This document shows positions 41,633 to 50,058 of a stretch of 64,000 nt of DNA, in pieces; within the stretch, counting starts at the first letter, position 1, and each line of letters opens with the position of its first letter. The DNA comes from Actinoplanes flavus. GTDB lineage: Bacteria; Actinomycetota; Actinomycetes; Mycobacteriales; Micromonosporaceae. The translations under genes and the position numbers were made by a program. The DNA is taken from contig NZ_JAGFNS010000040.1 of the NCBI RefSeq assembly GCF_017592555.1, forward strand, positions 1 to 64,000. The letters run 5' to 3'. Under the pieces are notes generated by a model that saw nothing but the letters and a program-made list of their open reading frames with translations, was not told the origin of the DNA and made no database searches.

Positions 41633-41832
41633 TCAGTGGGCATGCGGGTGCGCCATGGCTGATTCCGGGGAATCGGTAGCCGCGCTGTGGTCGTCGGCTG
41701 GGACCTGGCTGGTCAGCCAGTCGGTGGCGCGGTCGAGGACGGCGGGCTCGACCGGGCGGCGGACCTCTTCCTTGTACGCGCGAAGCGACGGCGGGCCGTG
41801 CTGGGTACGCAGCAGGTGGGTGACGTCGGATC
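41633..41832 (-). pseudogene. C-terminal fragment of an alpha/beta hydrolase
   Basis: The minus-strand frame DVTHLLRTQHGPPSLRAYKE continues EVRRPVEPAVLDRATDWLTS, which resembles the end of alpha/beta hydrolases (the catalytic His within V-T-H-L). It is cut off upstream by a TGA two codons before the Asp, leaving about 60 codons. The family call is from memory of the pattern and is tentative. Confidence 0.35.
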
Positions 41833-41928
41833 ACCGAACTGGCCGGGGTGTTCGCCCGGCGCATGGCGCTGCCACCCGAGGGCCGCACCCGCCGGATGCT
41901 GACCACCATCCTGATGCCGGCGGAGTGA
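41824..41928 (+). pseudogene. 3' fragment of an unidentified gene
   Basis: The plus-strand frame RRITELAGVFARRMALPPEG continues RTRRMLTTILMPAE and ends at TGA 41926-41928. There is no upstream start; a TGA precedes it at 41821. It abuts and slightly overlaps the hydrolase fragment on the other strand, as if two broken genes had been joined. Confidence 0.3.
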
Positions 41929-41959
41929 CCGTCGAGGGCCCGGCGATGCGCTGCCCGGG

Positions 41960-42886
41960 TCACCGCGGTGCGGTCCGGGCGCCGAGATGGGCCAGAAAGG
42001 CCCGGACGGCTCCGGCCGGCGGCGTTCGTGGCCCGTCCCAGATCGCGCGCAGCTCGCGGCGCAGATCGAGGTCGATGACGGCGACGTGGCGCAGCCGTTC
42101 GCCGCGCAGGTCGTCGGTGACGGCCAGCCGGCTCAGGACGGCGGGGCCGGCGCCGGCGAGGACGGCGGCGCGCACCGATGCGGTGGTGGACAGTTCGAGC
42201 GCCGGTTTCGACTGGCGGGTGCCGGCGCCCAGGCGGCTCCGCAGTGCGGTCGCCAGGAATTCGCGGGTCCCGGAGCCCGCCTCACGGGTGACCAGGGGCG
42301 TGTCGTTGAGTTCCTCGGCGGTGACCCCGGAGCTGCGGCGCGCCCAGCGGTGATCGGGCAGGACGACGAGGACCAGCTCGTCGTGGGCGACGACCCGGCT
42401 GCGCAGCCCGCGCGGCGTGCCGGAGCCCTCGATGAAGCCGAGGTCGGCGTCACCGGTCCGGACCTGATCGACGACGGTGTCGCTGTTGGTGGCCTGGAGC
42501 ACCACCTCGATCGGCTCCTTTCCCTGGCGACGGGCCTGCGCTCGCAGCGTGACGAGCCAGCCCGGAAGCAGTTGCTCGGCGATGGTCAGGCTGGCCGCGA
42601 TCCGCATCCGGCCCTGGGCGTCGGCGCGCAACGACGCGATGCCGGTGTCGACCTCGTGGGCGGCCTGGAGCAGCCGGTCGGCCCAGCCGGCCAGAACGGT
42701 GCCGGCCGGGGTGAGGACGGCGCCGCGGGTGGTGCGGACGGCGAGGCGGATCCCGGTGCGGGCCTCCAACCCGGCCAGACGAGCGGAGACGGCCTGCTGG
42801 GTGAGGCCGAGCTCACGTCCGGCGGCGCTCAGGCTCCCCGTACGCGCGATCACCAGCAGCAGTTCCAGTGATGCGAGGTCCGGCAT
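41960..42886 (-). CDS. LysR-family regulator
   Basis: A 308-residue LTTR. The helix-turn-helix is LELLLVIARTGSLSAAGREL, then GLTQQAVSARLAGLEARTGI; the substrate-binding domain follows (LTIAEQLLPGWLVTLRAQ ... DADLGFIEGSG). ATG at 42886 is preferred to GTG 42904 because LysR proteins normally begin a few residues before the first helix. It is divergent from a TDT-family exporter; two inverted repeats in the intergenic region suit a LysR operator. Confidence 0.88.
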   Translation of the reverse strand: MPDLASLELLLVIARTGSLSAAGRELGLTQQAVSARLAGLEARTGIRLAVRTTRGAVLTPAGTVLAGWADRLLQAAHEVDTGIASLRADAQGRMRIAASLTIAEQLLPGWLVTLRAQARRQGKEPIEVVLQATNSDTVVDQVRTGDADLGFIEGSGTPRGLRSRVVAHDELVLVVLPDHRWARRSSGVTAEELNDTPLVTREAGSGTREFLATALRSRLGAGTRQSKPALELSTTASVRAAVLAGAGPAVLSRLAVTDDLRGERLRHVAVIDLDLRRELRAIWDGPRTPPAGAVRAFLAHLGARTAPR

Positions 42887-42924
42887 CCGCGCGCTCAATG
42901 CCACAAGCCAGAATCGTACACAGC

Positions 42925-42957
42925 CACAAAGGCCGTTTGTGACCTCACAAGGTTGTG
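42925..42957. promoter_or_regulatory. LysR-type operator candidates
   Basis: CACAAAGGCCGTTTGTG (42925-42941, perfect 6-base arms) is followed four bases later by CACAAGGTTGTG (42946-42957, perfect 5-base arms). Both share the half-site TTGTG/CACAA and lie between the divergent LysR and TDT genes. Confidence 0.55.
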
Positions 42958-42992
42958 GCAGCTACCGGCCGGTCCGCCGGACCACGATCGTG

Positions 42993-44189
42993 ATGGCCAT
43001 GAACACGATTCCGACCCGCGCGGCGACCGGCGAACACGGCACCGGGGTACTGGCGAATCTGACCCCGAACTGGTTCGCCTCGGTCATGGGGACCGGCATC
43101 GTGGCCACCGCAGCCCTGTCGCTGCCGGTGCGGTCCGCCGGCCTGCGCCTGTTCGCCACCGCCGTGTGGGTGCTCGCGGTGTTGCTGCTGGTCGTGCTGA
43201 CGGCGGCGACGGTGACGCATTGGCGCCGTCATCCCCGGACCGCCCGGCGCCACCACCTCGACCCGGTCATGGCGCACTTCTACGGTGCCCCACCGATGGC
43301 GCTGATGGCGGTCGGTGCGGGAACGCTGCTGGCCGGCCCGACGGTGATCGGCACGCGGGCGGCCGTCGCGGGCGGCTGGGCGCTGTGGTCCGCCGGTACG
43401 CTCGCGGGCCTGGTCACCGCGGTGGCGATTCCGTACCTGCAGTTCACCCGGCACGAGACCGTGGACCCGCGCAGCGCGTTCGGCGGCTGGCTGATGGCGG
43501 TCGTGCCACCGATGGTGTCGGCGTCGACGGGTGCGCTGCTCGTGCCGTACACGCCGGCCGGTCAACCTCGCCTGACCATGTACCTGGCCTGCTACGCGAT
43601 GTTCGGGATCAGCCTGCTCGCGTCACTGGTGATCATCAGCATGATCTGGGCCCGGCTGGTTCATCACGAGATCGGGCCGGCGCGGATGGTGCCCACCCTG
43701 TGGATCGTTCTCGGCCCGCTCGGACAGTCGATCACCGCCGCGAGTCTGCTCGGCGGTGTGGCCGCCAACGCTCTGCCCGACCCGTACGCGACAGCGATGG
43801 CGGCGTTCGCGGTGCTGTACGGCGTACCGGTCTGGGGTTTCACGCTGCTGTGGGCGGCCCTGGCCGCAGCCGTCACGATCCGCACCGCCCGCCACCACCT
43901 GCCCTTTTCGTTGACCTGGTGGTCGTTCACCTTCCCGGTCGGCACGGTGGTCACCGGTACGTCGGGACTGGCCCTGCACACCGGAGCGGCCCTGTTCCGG
44001 GTCTGCGCCGTCGCCCTCTACGCCGCCCTGGTGGTCGCGTGGGCGGTGGTCGGGGCACGCACCCTCCGTGACGGCGTCTTCCGCCCGCCGGCGCGTGACA
44101 CCGTGCTGTCCGGTTCGGGACCTCGGACCCGGGCAGACGGGCGGACCGGTTCTCGGTGGGCCTGGGCCGCCGGCCGAAACAGCTGGTGA
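42993..44189 (+). CDS. TDT-family (TehA/SLAC1-like) exporter
   Basis: A 398-residue protein with ten hydrophobic helices. LTPNWFASVMGTGIVATAA, then a second-helix HFYGAPPMALMAVGAGTL, and LPFSLTWWSFTFPVGTVV near the end are hallmarks of the tellurite-resistance/dicarboxylate transporter family that includes TehA, Mae1 and the sulfite exporter Ssu1. Substrate could be a dicarboxylate, sulfite or anions. ATG 42993 or 42999; both lack a clear ribosome-binding site. Confidence 0.87.
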   Translation: MAMNTIPTRAATGEHGTGVLANLTPNWFASVMGTGIVATAALSLPVRSAGLRLFATAVWVLAVLLLVVLTAATVTHWRRHPRTARRHHLDPVMAHFYGAPPMALMAVGAGTLLAGPTVIGTRAAVAGGWALWSAGTLAGLVTAVAIPYLQFTRHETVDPRSAFGGWLMAVVPPMVSASTGALLVPYTPAGQPRLTMYLACYAMFGISLLASLVIISMIWARLVHHEIGPARMVPTLWIVLGPLGQSITAASLLGGVAANALPDPYATAMAAFAVLYGVPVWGFTLLWAALAAAVTIRTARHHLPFSLTWWSFTFPVGTVVTGTSGLALHTGAALFRVCAVALYAALVVAWAVVGARTLRDGVFRPPARDTVLSGSGPRTRADGRTGSRWAWAAGRNSW

Positions 44190-44214
44190 GCAACGTCCGA
44201 CGGAGGAGCGAGGG

Positions 44215-44346
44215 ATGACTGTCCGCAGCGAGCCGGATGCCACGACCGGTGCGACGGGGACGGTGACGGCGGGTATCCGCGCGGCGTTGCTGCGCACCGC
44301 CACCTTCACCCTGCCCGCCGTCACGGCCACCGCACCGGCCGCCTGA
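44215..44346 (+). CDS. Possible small protein, 43 residues
   Basis: ATG at 44215 has a strong GGAGGAGCGAGGG ribosome-binding region and follows the TDT gene by 25 bases. The product is Thr/Ala-rich (TTGATGTVTAGIRAALLRT) with no recognised domain. The signal to translate is good but the sequence has little protein character. Confidence 0.4.
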   Translation: MTVRSEPDATTGATGTVTAGIRAALLRTATFTLPAVTATAPAA

Positions 44347-44510
44347 CCGTGTTCCGTTGGTCGTGGGCGCTGTCTCGTGGGGCGCGATCGACGGGTGGCC
44401 GATCGTGATCCGGGTGCTCGGGGCCGTACGATCAGCGGGTTTGATCGTCGGGTTTGGCCTGGCCTTATCCTGTCGGTCACCACTCCGCACGTCGCACCGG
44501 AGCAACGAGC

Positions 44511-45170
44511 ATGAGTAACGCCAGGAGGGCGCGCGCCGAGCAGGTGGAGACGACCCGCGCGCGGATCCTGGATACGGCGGAGCGGCTCTTCGCCGAGCAC
44601 GGTGTCTTCACCGTGTCCAACCGGCAGGTCAGCGAGGCGGCCGGGCAGGGCAACAACGCGGCCGTCGGCTACCACTTCGGTGGCAAGAAAGAGCTGGTCC
44701 GGGCGATCGTGCGCCGGCATGCCACGCCGACGGAGGCGGTCCGGGAGCGCCTGCTGGCCGAGCACGGCGACAGTGACCGGTTGCGGGACTGGGTGACCTG
44801 CGTGGTCCGGCCGATCACCGACCATCTCGCCACGCTGGGCAATCCGAGCTGGTACGCCCGGTTCGCGGCCCAGCTGATGACCGAGCCGAACCTGCGTCAG
44901 ATGGCGGCCGCCGAGGTGGGCGCGGCGCCGACGCTGCACGCGGTTCTGGACGGTCTGCACGAGAGGCTGCCGCACCTGCCCCCCGAGGTGTGGCAGGAAC
45001 GCGACGACATGGCGCACACCCTGATCATGCACTTCTGCGCGCGGCGGGAACGGGCCATGCCGCCGGGTGTGGACTCACGTTCCGTATGGGCGGCGACCGC
45101 GACGAGTTTGATCGACGCCCTCGAAGGGCTCTACGGCGCCCCCTGTCAGAGCATTGAGGACCGTTTTTAA
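44511..45170 (+). CDS. TetR-family regulator
   Basis: A 219-residue regulator. The DNA-binding domain reads TRARILDTAERLFAEHGVFTV, then VSEAAGQGNNAAVGYHFGGKKELVRAIV, a pattern with the 'NNAAVGYHFG' recognition helix of a distinct TetR subgroup. ATG at 44511. It ends 100 bases before the Baeyer-Villiger monooxygenase on the same strand and probably controls it. Confidence 0.87.
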   Translation: MSNARRARAEQVETTRARILDTAERLFAEHGVFTVSNRQVSEAAGQGNNAAVGYHFGGKKELVRAIVRRHATPTEAVRERLLAEHGDSDRLRDWVTCVVRPITDHLATLGNPSWYARFAAQLMTEPNLRQMAAAEVGAAPTLHAVLDGLHERLPHLPPEVWQERDDMAHTLIMHFCARRERAMPPGVDSRSVWAATATSLIDALEGLYGAPCQSIEDRF

Positions 45171-45270
45171 CGCGACAGGCGGCCCCGCTTCACCATCTAC
45201 ATCAGTCAGTTGCTTTAAATTGATCGCCTGGCTGTGCCGCACCGGAAGCTCCCCGCGAAAGGTCCCACGC

Positions 45271-47067
45271 ATGTCCCCCTCCGGCATCCCCGCTACACCC
45301 CACCGGTTCACCCCCGAGGAACTCACCGCTCTGCGCGCCAGATATCGCGCCGAGCGGGACCGCCGCATACGGCCGGACGGGGCCACCCAGTACCAGCGGG
45401 CGGCCGGCGAGTTCGGCGACTACGCCAAGGATCCGTACACGCCGTTCACGCAACGGGACCCGAAGACCGACCGGGTCGAGGCGCTGGTGATCGGCGGCGG
45501 GTTCGGCGGCCTGCTCACCGGCGCGAAGCTGCGGCAGGCCGGCGTACAGCAGCTCCGGATGATCGACGAGGCGGGCGACTTCGGCGGTACGTGGTACTGG
45601 AACCGCTACCCGGGCGTCCACTGTGACATCGAGGCGACCGTCTACATGCCGCTGCTGGAGGAGGTCGGCCACGTCCCGCAGTGGCGCTACGCCCCCGGTG
45701 AGGAGATCCGCCGCCACTGCGTCGCCATCGCGAAGCGGTTCGATCTGTACGACGACACCCTGTTCCACACCCGCGTCACGTCGCTGACCTGGGACGACGC
45801 CGCCAACGAGTGGCAGGTCACCACCGACCGCGGTGACGACTTCCGGGCCCGTTACGTGGCGATCTCGTCGGGCACCATGACCCAGCCGAAGTTGCCCGGC
45901 ATCCCCGGCATCCAGGACTTCCAGGGTCACACGTTCCACACCAGCCGGTGGGACTACGCCTACACCGGCGACGACCTGTCGAAGCTGGCCGGCCTGCGCG
46001 TGGCCGTGGTCGGCACCGGCGCCACCGCCATCCAGGCCGTTCCGCACCTGGCCGAGGCGGCCCAGCAGCTGTACGTCTTCCAGCGCACCCCGTCGACGGT
46101 GGACTTCCGCGGCAACCGGCCCACCGACCCGGAGTGGGCCGCGTCGTTGCAGCCGGGCTGGCAGCAGGAGCGGATGGACAACTTCCTGACCATCGTGACC
46201 GGCGGCCACGTCGACCAGGACCTGATCGGCGACCGCTGGACGGCGACCGCCAAACTTCAGCGGCAGATGCTGACCGGCACGCTGGACCCGACGATCTCGG
46301 CGGAGGAGCGCGAGTACCTCGACGAGATCGCCGACTTCCGGACGATGGACGAGATCCGCGCCCGGGTCGACGAGGTGGTCGAGGACCCGGCCGTCGCCGA
46401 GATCCTCAAGCCCTGGTACCGGTACATGTGCAAGCGGCCCACGTTCAGCGACTTCTACCTGCAGACGTTCAACCGGCCGAACGTGACCCTGGTCGACACG
46501 GCCGACCACGGCGGCATCACCCGCATGACCGCGAACGCCGTCGTCGTCGGCGAGCAGGAGTACGAGGTGGACTGCGTCATCTTCGCCACCGGCTTCGAGG
46601 TCGGCATCTCCGGCGTGGTGTCCGGGACGCTGCCGGTCACCGGCCGGGGCGGGATGCCGCTGCTCGGGCACTGGCGCAACGGCCCGCGTACGCTGCACGG
46701 CTTCTACAGCCACGGCTTCCCGAACCTGTTCCACCTGGGCGCCCTGCAGAACGCGGCGGCGGTCAACTTCGTCCACGTGCTCCAGGAGCAGGCCACCCAC
46801 ATCGGCGCCGTGGTCGCCGAGGCCGCCAAGCGCGGCGCGATCCGGGTGGAGCCGACCGCGGAGGCGGAGGAGGGCTGGGTGCGGACCATCTTCGAGACCG
46901 CGCCGAACAACTTCACCTTCCAGGCCGAGTGCACGCCCGGCTACTACAACGGCGAGGGCAACCCGCGGCCGGTGAATTTCTCGTACGGGCCCGGGCCGGT
47001 CGTCTTCCACGAGTTGCTGCGCACGTGGCGCGCCGAGGGCATGGACGACGTCCTGGTCACGAACTGA
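45271..47067 (+). CDS. Baeyer-Villiger-type flavin monooxygenase
   Basis: A 598-residue class B flavoprotein monooxygenase. Two Rossmann motifs are present: FAD site ALVIGGGFGGLLTGAKL (about residue 72) and NADPH site VAVVGTGATAIQAVPHLA. Between them lies the Baeyer-Villiger fingerprint FQGHTFHTSRWDY (F-x-G-x-x-x-H-x-x-x-W). DFGGTWYWNRYPGVHCD is also typical of cyclohexanone/steroid monooxygenases. It would insert one oxygen beside a ketone, making an ester or lactone. ATG at 45271 follows AAAGG. A hairpin at 47080-47116 ends the transcript. Confidence 0.9.
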   Translation: MSPSGIPATPHRFTPEELTALRARYRAERDRRIRPDGATQYQRAAGEFGDYAKDPYTPFTQRDPKTDRVEALVIGGGFGGLLTGAKLRQAGVQQLRMIDEAGDFGGTWYWNRYPGVHCDIEATVYMPLLEEVGHVPQWRYAPGEEIRRHCVAIAKRFDLYDDTLFHTRVTSLTWDDAANEWQVTTDRGDDFRARYVAISSGTMTQPKLPGIPGIQDFQGHTFHTSRWDYAYTGDDLSKLAGLRVAVVGTGATAIQAVPHLAEAAQQLYVFQRTPSTVDFRGNRPTDPEWAASLQPGWQQERMDNFLTIVTGGHVDQDLIGDRWTATAKLQRQMLTGTLDPTISAEEREYLDEIADFRTMDEIRARVDEVVEDPAVAEILKPWYRYMCKRPTFSDFYLQTFNRPNVTLVDTADHGGITRMTANAVVVGEQEYEVDCVIFATGFEVGISGVVSGTLPVTGRGGMPLLGHWRNGPRTLHGFYSHGFPNLFHLGALQNAAAVNFVHVLQEQATHIGAVVAEAAKRGAIRVEPTAEAEEGWVRTIFETAPNNFTFQAECTPGYYNGEGNPRPVNFSYGPGPVVFHELLRTWRAEGMDDVLVTN

Positions 47068-47079
47068 TTCGCACGCTTC

Positions 47080-47116
47080 GCGGCTGCCGGTCGTCTCTCA
47101 GGCGGCCGGCAGCCGC
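47080..47116 (+). terminator. Hairpin terminator after the monooxygenase gene
   Basis: GCGGCTGCCGG (47080-47090) pairs perfectly with CCGGCAGCCGC (47106-47116) over 11 bases with a 15-base loop, 13 bases after the stop codon. Confidence 0.65.
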
Positions 47117-47194
47117 GTCCGCCCGGGCACGGCACGGGCTCGGGACACCCACCGAACAGGTCGGCGCTCTTGACGAAGATCAACGGCGATCATA

Positions 47195-47214
47195 ATGTGT
47201 GCACGTTCACACAT
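47195..47214. promoter_or_regulatory. Inverted repeat upstream of secreted papain-like protein
   Basis: ATGTGTG (47195-47201) and CACACAT (47208-47214) form a perfect seven-base inverted repeat with a six-base centre, ending 18 bases before the start codon at 47233. The position suits an operator over the promoter or ribosome-binding region. Confidence 0.5.
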
Positions 47215-47232
47215 CGGTGCAGGGAGTCACTC

Positions 47233-47829
47233 ATGTCCATGGCGAGCGCCGTCCGACGCCCCCGCTTCCTCGTCTTCTGCGCGCTGACCGTGGCACTGCT
47301 GGCGGCGTCGATCGGGCCGCTGACGGCATTCGCGAACGCGGCCACCCTGCGATGCGGCCCCGCCAAGGGTGCCTACGTGTTCGTCCGGACCGCCGGGGCG
47401 AACGGTCTCGGCCACGTGGGCTGGAGCTACCGGCTCACCTGCGACGGCGGATACGCGTTCGGATCGGTGGAGAACCCCACCGGCAAGGCGCACATCGACA
47501 AGGGCTCCGACAACGGCTTCTGGCGCGGAAACGGCACCGAGGCGCAGATGCTGGCCGCGATGAGGTCCCGCGGCTACAACGCCTACAAGACCATCACGAG
47601 CGCACGGGCGACCTTCGACACCGGCCCCGCCGACGCGGTCGCGGCAGCCTCGGCCGGCCGGGGCTACGACGTCATCGGCAACAACTGCGCCGACAACGTG
47701 TGGGACGTGCTGCACGCCTACGGGGTCCCGGATCTGCCCTACCTCCAGCTTCATCCGGCTCCCAACAACTGGTACGCCACCCTGGGCCACACGGCGAACG
47801 CCGACTGGGCCACATCGACCAGCCTGTAA
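47233..47829 (+). CDS. Secreted papain-like protein (permuted NlpC/P60 or LRAT-like fold)
   Basis: A 198-residue protein with a signal peptide (FLVFCALTVALLAASIGPLT, cleavage near AFANAA). The mature part has GLGHVGWSYRLTCDGGYAFGS, with a candidate catalytic His in G-H-V-G-W, and later VIGNNCADNVWDVLHAYG with a candidate catalytic Cys after Asn-Asn. His before Cys is the order found in circularly permuted NlpC/P60 and LRAT-like enzymes. It could be a cell-wall amidase, peptidase or acyltransferase; assignment is by motif only. AGGGAG precedes ATG 47233. Transcription is probably governed by the inverted repeat at 47195-47214. Confidence 0.65.
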   Translation: MSMASAVRRPRFLVFCALTVALLAASIGPLTAFANAATLRCGPAKGAYVFVRTAGANGLGHVGWSYRLTCDGGYAFGSVENPTGKAHIDKGSDNGFWRGNGTEAQMLAAMRSRGYNAYKTITSARATFDTGPADAVAAASAGRGYDVIGNNCADNVWDVLHAYGVPDLPYLQLHPAPNNWYATLGHTANADWATSTSL

Positions 47830-48036
47830 CCCACCGGCGTCGCGGACCTCGGAGCCCGATACCGGCTGAGACCCGAACCCATTCCGAACTCTTCTTGCTT
47901 GCGACATCGGCGCCAGGCCAGGAAGTGCAGGTTCCGAGGACCGCGACGCGCCGGTGCCAGTCCGGCTCCGGCCACGAGTGTCCTCCACGGCACGCGGCGG
48001 GCGCTCGCTCAGCTAGCGACGGCGAGACCCGGCCGG

Positions 48037-48891
48037 TCAGGGACGATGGTGTACGAACCACGCGTCCCCCGACGGCAGGGCGACGGCGACCTCCCACCGG
48101 CTCAGCTCGAGGTTCGGGGCGAGGGCCTTGAGCTGACCGGCCGCGATCCACGCCTCGTCACCGGGCGTGGGCGGACGGCCCACCTGGAACTGCAGCATGG
48201 TGCCCCACGCGGCGACCAGGCGGGCGTCCCACCGGTGACGCCACCGCGCCAGCACCTCGGCGAGCTTCTCCCGGCACTCCCGGGTGAGCGCGCCGTAGAA
48301 GTCGACCCAGTATCCCGAGGTGCGCACGTCGACGGTGGGCGTCAGCATGAGCGTGACGCTGTCCGGCGTGTACCAGTACTCGGTCTGTGTCACGAGCCGC
48401 ACCCGGTCGAGCACGCGGGCGTGCAGGCCGGCGTCGGCGAGCAGACGGTCGTACAGGGCTCGCTCCAGCTCCGGCAGTGACGTCGGCAGCGGGACATCGG
48501 CCACCAGGGCCGTCGCGTCGATGCCGGTCATGCCGCGCGCGTAGGACTCGAGCTCGCCTGCGTGGACGAGTTCGTCCTCGCTGTAGTGCCGATAGGTGGT
48601 CCAGGGCTCCGACGACTCGGCCGCCCTGGCGAACGCGCGCAGCTCCGGCTCCGGCGGACCCGGCGCGGGCCGGGGCTGGATCCCCAGCGTGGGGTTGAAG
48701 TCGCCGGTGACCAGGACGGGCCGGCATCCGATGGTGGGCGCCAGTGTCTCGGCGGCCTGCCAGACCTCGTACAGGTGATCGGGATCCACGTCGGTGACCA
48801 GGACGGTGCCCGCCGGGCCGTGCCCGATCGGCAGGCCGGCCAGCAGTGTGCCGCCGAAGGCGGCTTCGATCCGGTCGAGGTCGTGTCCCAT
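48037..48891 (-). CDS. Hypothetical protein, weakly DUF4253-like
   Basis: A 284-residue soluble protein. Recognisable features are HLYEVWQAAETLAPTIGCRPVLVTG in the first third and EVLARWRHRWDARLVAAWGTMLQF near the end, which weakly recall DUF4253 proteins, but several expected Trp-Asp motifs are missing. Acidic overall, no signal peptide. Function unknown. ATG at 48891. Confidence 0.6.
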   Translation of the reverse strand: MGHDLDRIEAAFGGTLLAGLPIGHGPAGTVLVTDVDPDHLYEVWQAAETLAPTIGCRPVLVTGDFNPTLGIQPRPAPGPPEPELRAFARAAESSEPWTTYRHYSEDELVHAGELESYARGMTGIDATALVADVPLPTSLPELERALYDRLLADAGLHARVLDRVRLVTQTEYWYTPDSVTLMLTPTVDVRTSGYWVDFYGALTRECREKLAEVLARWRHRWDARLVAAWGTMLQFQVGRPPTPGDEAWIAAGQLKALAPNLELSRWEVAVALPSGDAWFVHHRP

Positions 48892-48940
48892 GATGAAAGT
48901 ATCGATGCGAAGCGCTCAGCGGGTGAGCCCGAGGCGGAGG

Positions 48941-49213
48941 CTACTTCCGGGCCGCTCGTTCCGCCAGGTAGGCCCGGAGCATCACGCCGCCGATCACCGC
49001 GACGACCGCCACGGTCCCTGCGACGACCAGGGCGAACACACCGTCACCGTGCTTCTCGCGGAGCATCACCGCTCCATTGATCATGAAATAGGCGCCGGCG
49101 ACCAGGCCGGCCAGGGTGAAGACCCAGCTGCTGTTGAGCGGCTTGCGGGCACCGGTGTCCCGCGGCTCCGGAGAGTCGTCGTTGATCGAGGTCACGACTG
49201 CAGTATCGGCCAT
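48941..49213 (-). CDS. Small membrane protein, two transmembrane segments
   Basis: About 90 residues from ATG 49213. Two clear membrane helices (WVFTLAGLVAGAYFMINGAV and FALVVAGTVAVVAVIGGVML) are joined by a charged loop (REKHGDGV), with an N-terminal acidic tail. No family recognised. It is the last gene on the strand below the uronate operon, 39 bases after the IclR stop, and might be co-transcribed. Confidence 0.65.
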   Translation of the reverse strand: MADTAVVTSINDDSPEPRDTGARKPLNSSWVFTLAGLVAGAYFMINGAVMLREKHGDGVFALVVAGTVAVVAVIGGVMLRAYLAERAARK

Positions 49214-49252
49214 CAGGTCCGGCGGACAAGTCATCGGGCCGCATCCGAGCGG

Positions 49253-50014
49253 TCAGCGGGCGGTCCGCTCGATGGCTCCGAGGGCGGCGGAGACATCCCG
49301 GGCGGCGGCGATGACCTCGGGCGCGTGCGCCTCCAGACCGGCCATGTCCATGTCCATGGCGAGGGTGGAGACGGAGATGCCGCCGAGCACCTGCCCGGTG
49401 TGGTCGAAGACGGCCGCTCCGACGCAGCGGATGCCCGGTTCGTTCTCCTCGTCGTCGACCGCGTAGCCGACGGCCCGGACCCGGGCGAGGTGGGTCAGCA
49501 GGTCCTCCTCGCTGGTGAGGGTGCGGGGCGTCCGCGGGGCGAGGCCGGTGCGCCGGCAGATCGCCAGCACCTCCTCGTCGCTGAGTTCGGCCAGGATCGC
49601 CTTGCCGATGGCCGTGGTGTGCAGCGCGACGCTCATGCCGATGCGGGACGGCATCTGGTACGGCCGGCGGCCCTCCTGCTTGTCGACGTACACCGCCTCG
49701 TCGACGCTGCGGATCGCGAAGTGGGTGGTGAAGCCGGTGGTCTCGCGCAGGGCCAGCAGCGCGCTGGACGCCTGCCGGGCGGGGTCGAACCGGTGCATCA
49801 CCCGGCCGGCCAGGGTGAGGATCCGCGGGCCGGGTTCGTAGGTGCCGAGACCGTCGGGGCGGGCGAAGCCCCACGTGACGAGCGCCTGGAGGATCCGGTG
49901 CACCGTCGACTTGGAGACGCCCGTCGCGACGGCGATGTCGGTGACACGGTGGTGCTCGGCGAGCGCCTCGAGCACCGCCAGCGTCTTGTCGATGGAACTG
50001 CCTTCCCTAGCCAC
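49253..50014 (-). CDS. IclR/KdgR-type regulator of the uronate operon
   Basis: A 253-residue IclR protein starting with GTG at 50014. The winged helix is SIDKTLAVLEALAEHHRVTD with IAVATGVSKSTVHRILQAL; the effector domain contains TAIGKAILAELSDEEV and GGISVSTLAMD, both typical of IclR. In many bacteria the IclR protein KdgR represses pectin-catabolic genes in response to ketodeoxygluconate. It is last in the symporter-kduI-kduD-iclR series, and GTTCCGTG-type palindromes in front of the operon are plausible targets. Confidence 0.87.
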   Translation of the reverse strand: MAREGSSIDKTLAVLEALAEHHRVTDIAVATGVSKSTVHRILQALVTWGFARPDGLGTYEPGPRILTLAGRVMHRFDPARQASSALLALRETTGFTTHFAIRSVDEAVYVDKQEGRRPYQMPSRIGMSVALHTTAIGKAILAELSDEEVLAICRRTGLAPRTPRTLTSEEDLLTHLARVRAVGYAVDDEENEPGIRCVGAAVFDHTGQVLGGISVSTLAMDMDMAGLEAHAPEVIAAARDVSAALGAIERTAR

Positions 50015-50058
50015 CGATTCAGCCTACTGGCAGCGGGTGGGCGGATCCGGCGCAGCGG

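Noticed and set aside
41514-41963. A 149-codon minus-strand frame between the nuclease and LysR genes
   Set aside because: It runs across the three gene fragments in other frames, which have better protein character.
45202-47010. A 602-codon minus-strand frame opposite the Baeyer-Villiger monooxygenase
   Set aside because: The plus-strand protein has complete flavin and NADPH motifs; the antisense frame is a GC-bias artefact.
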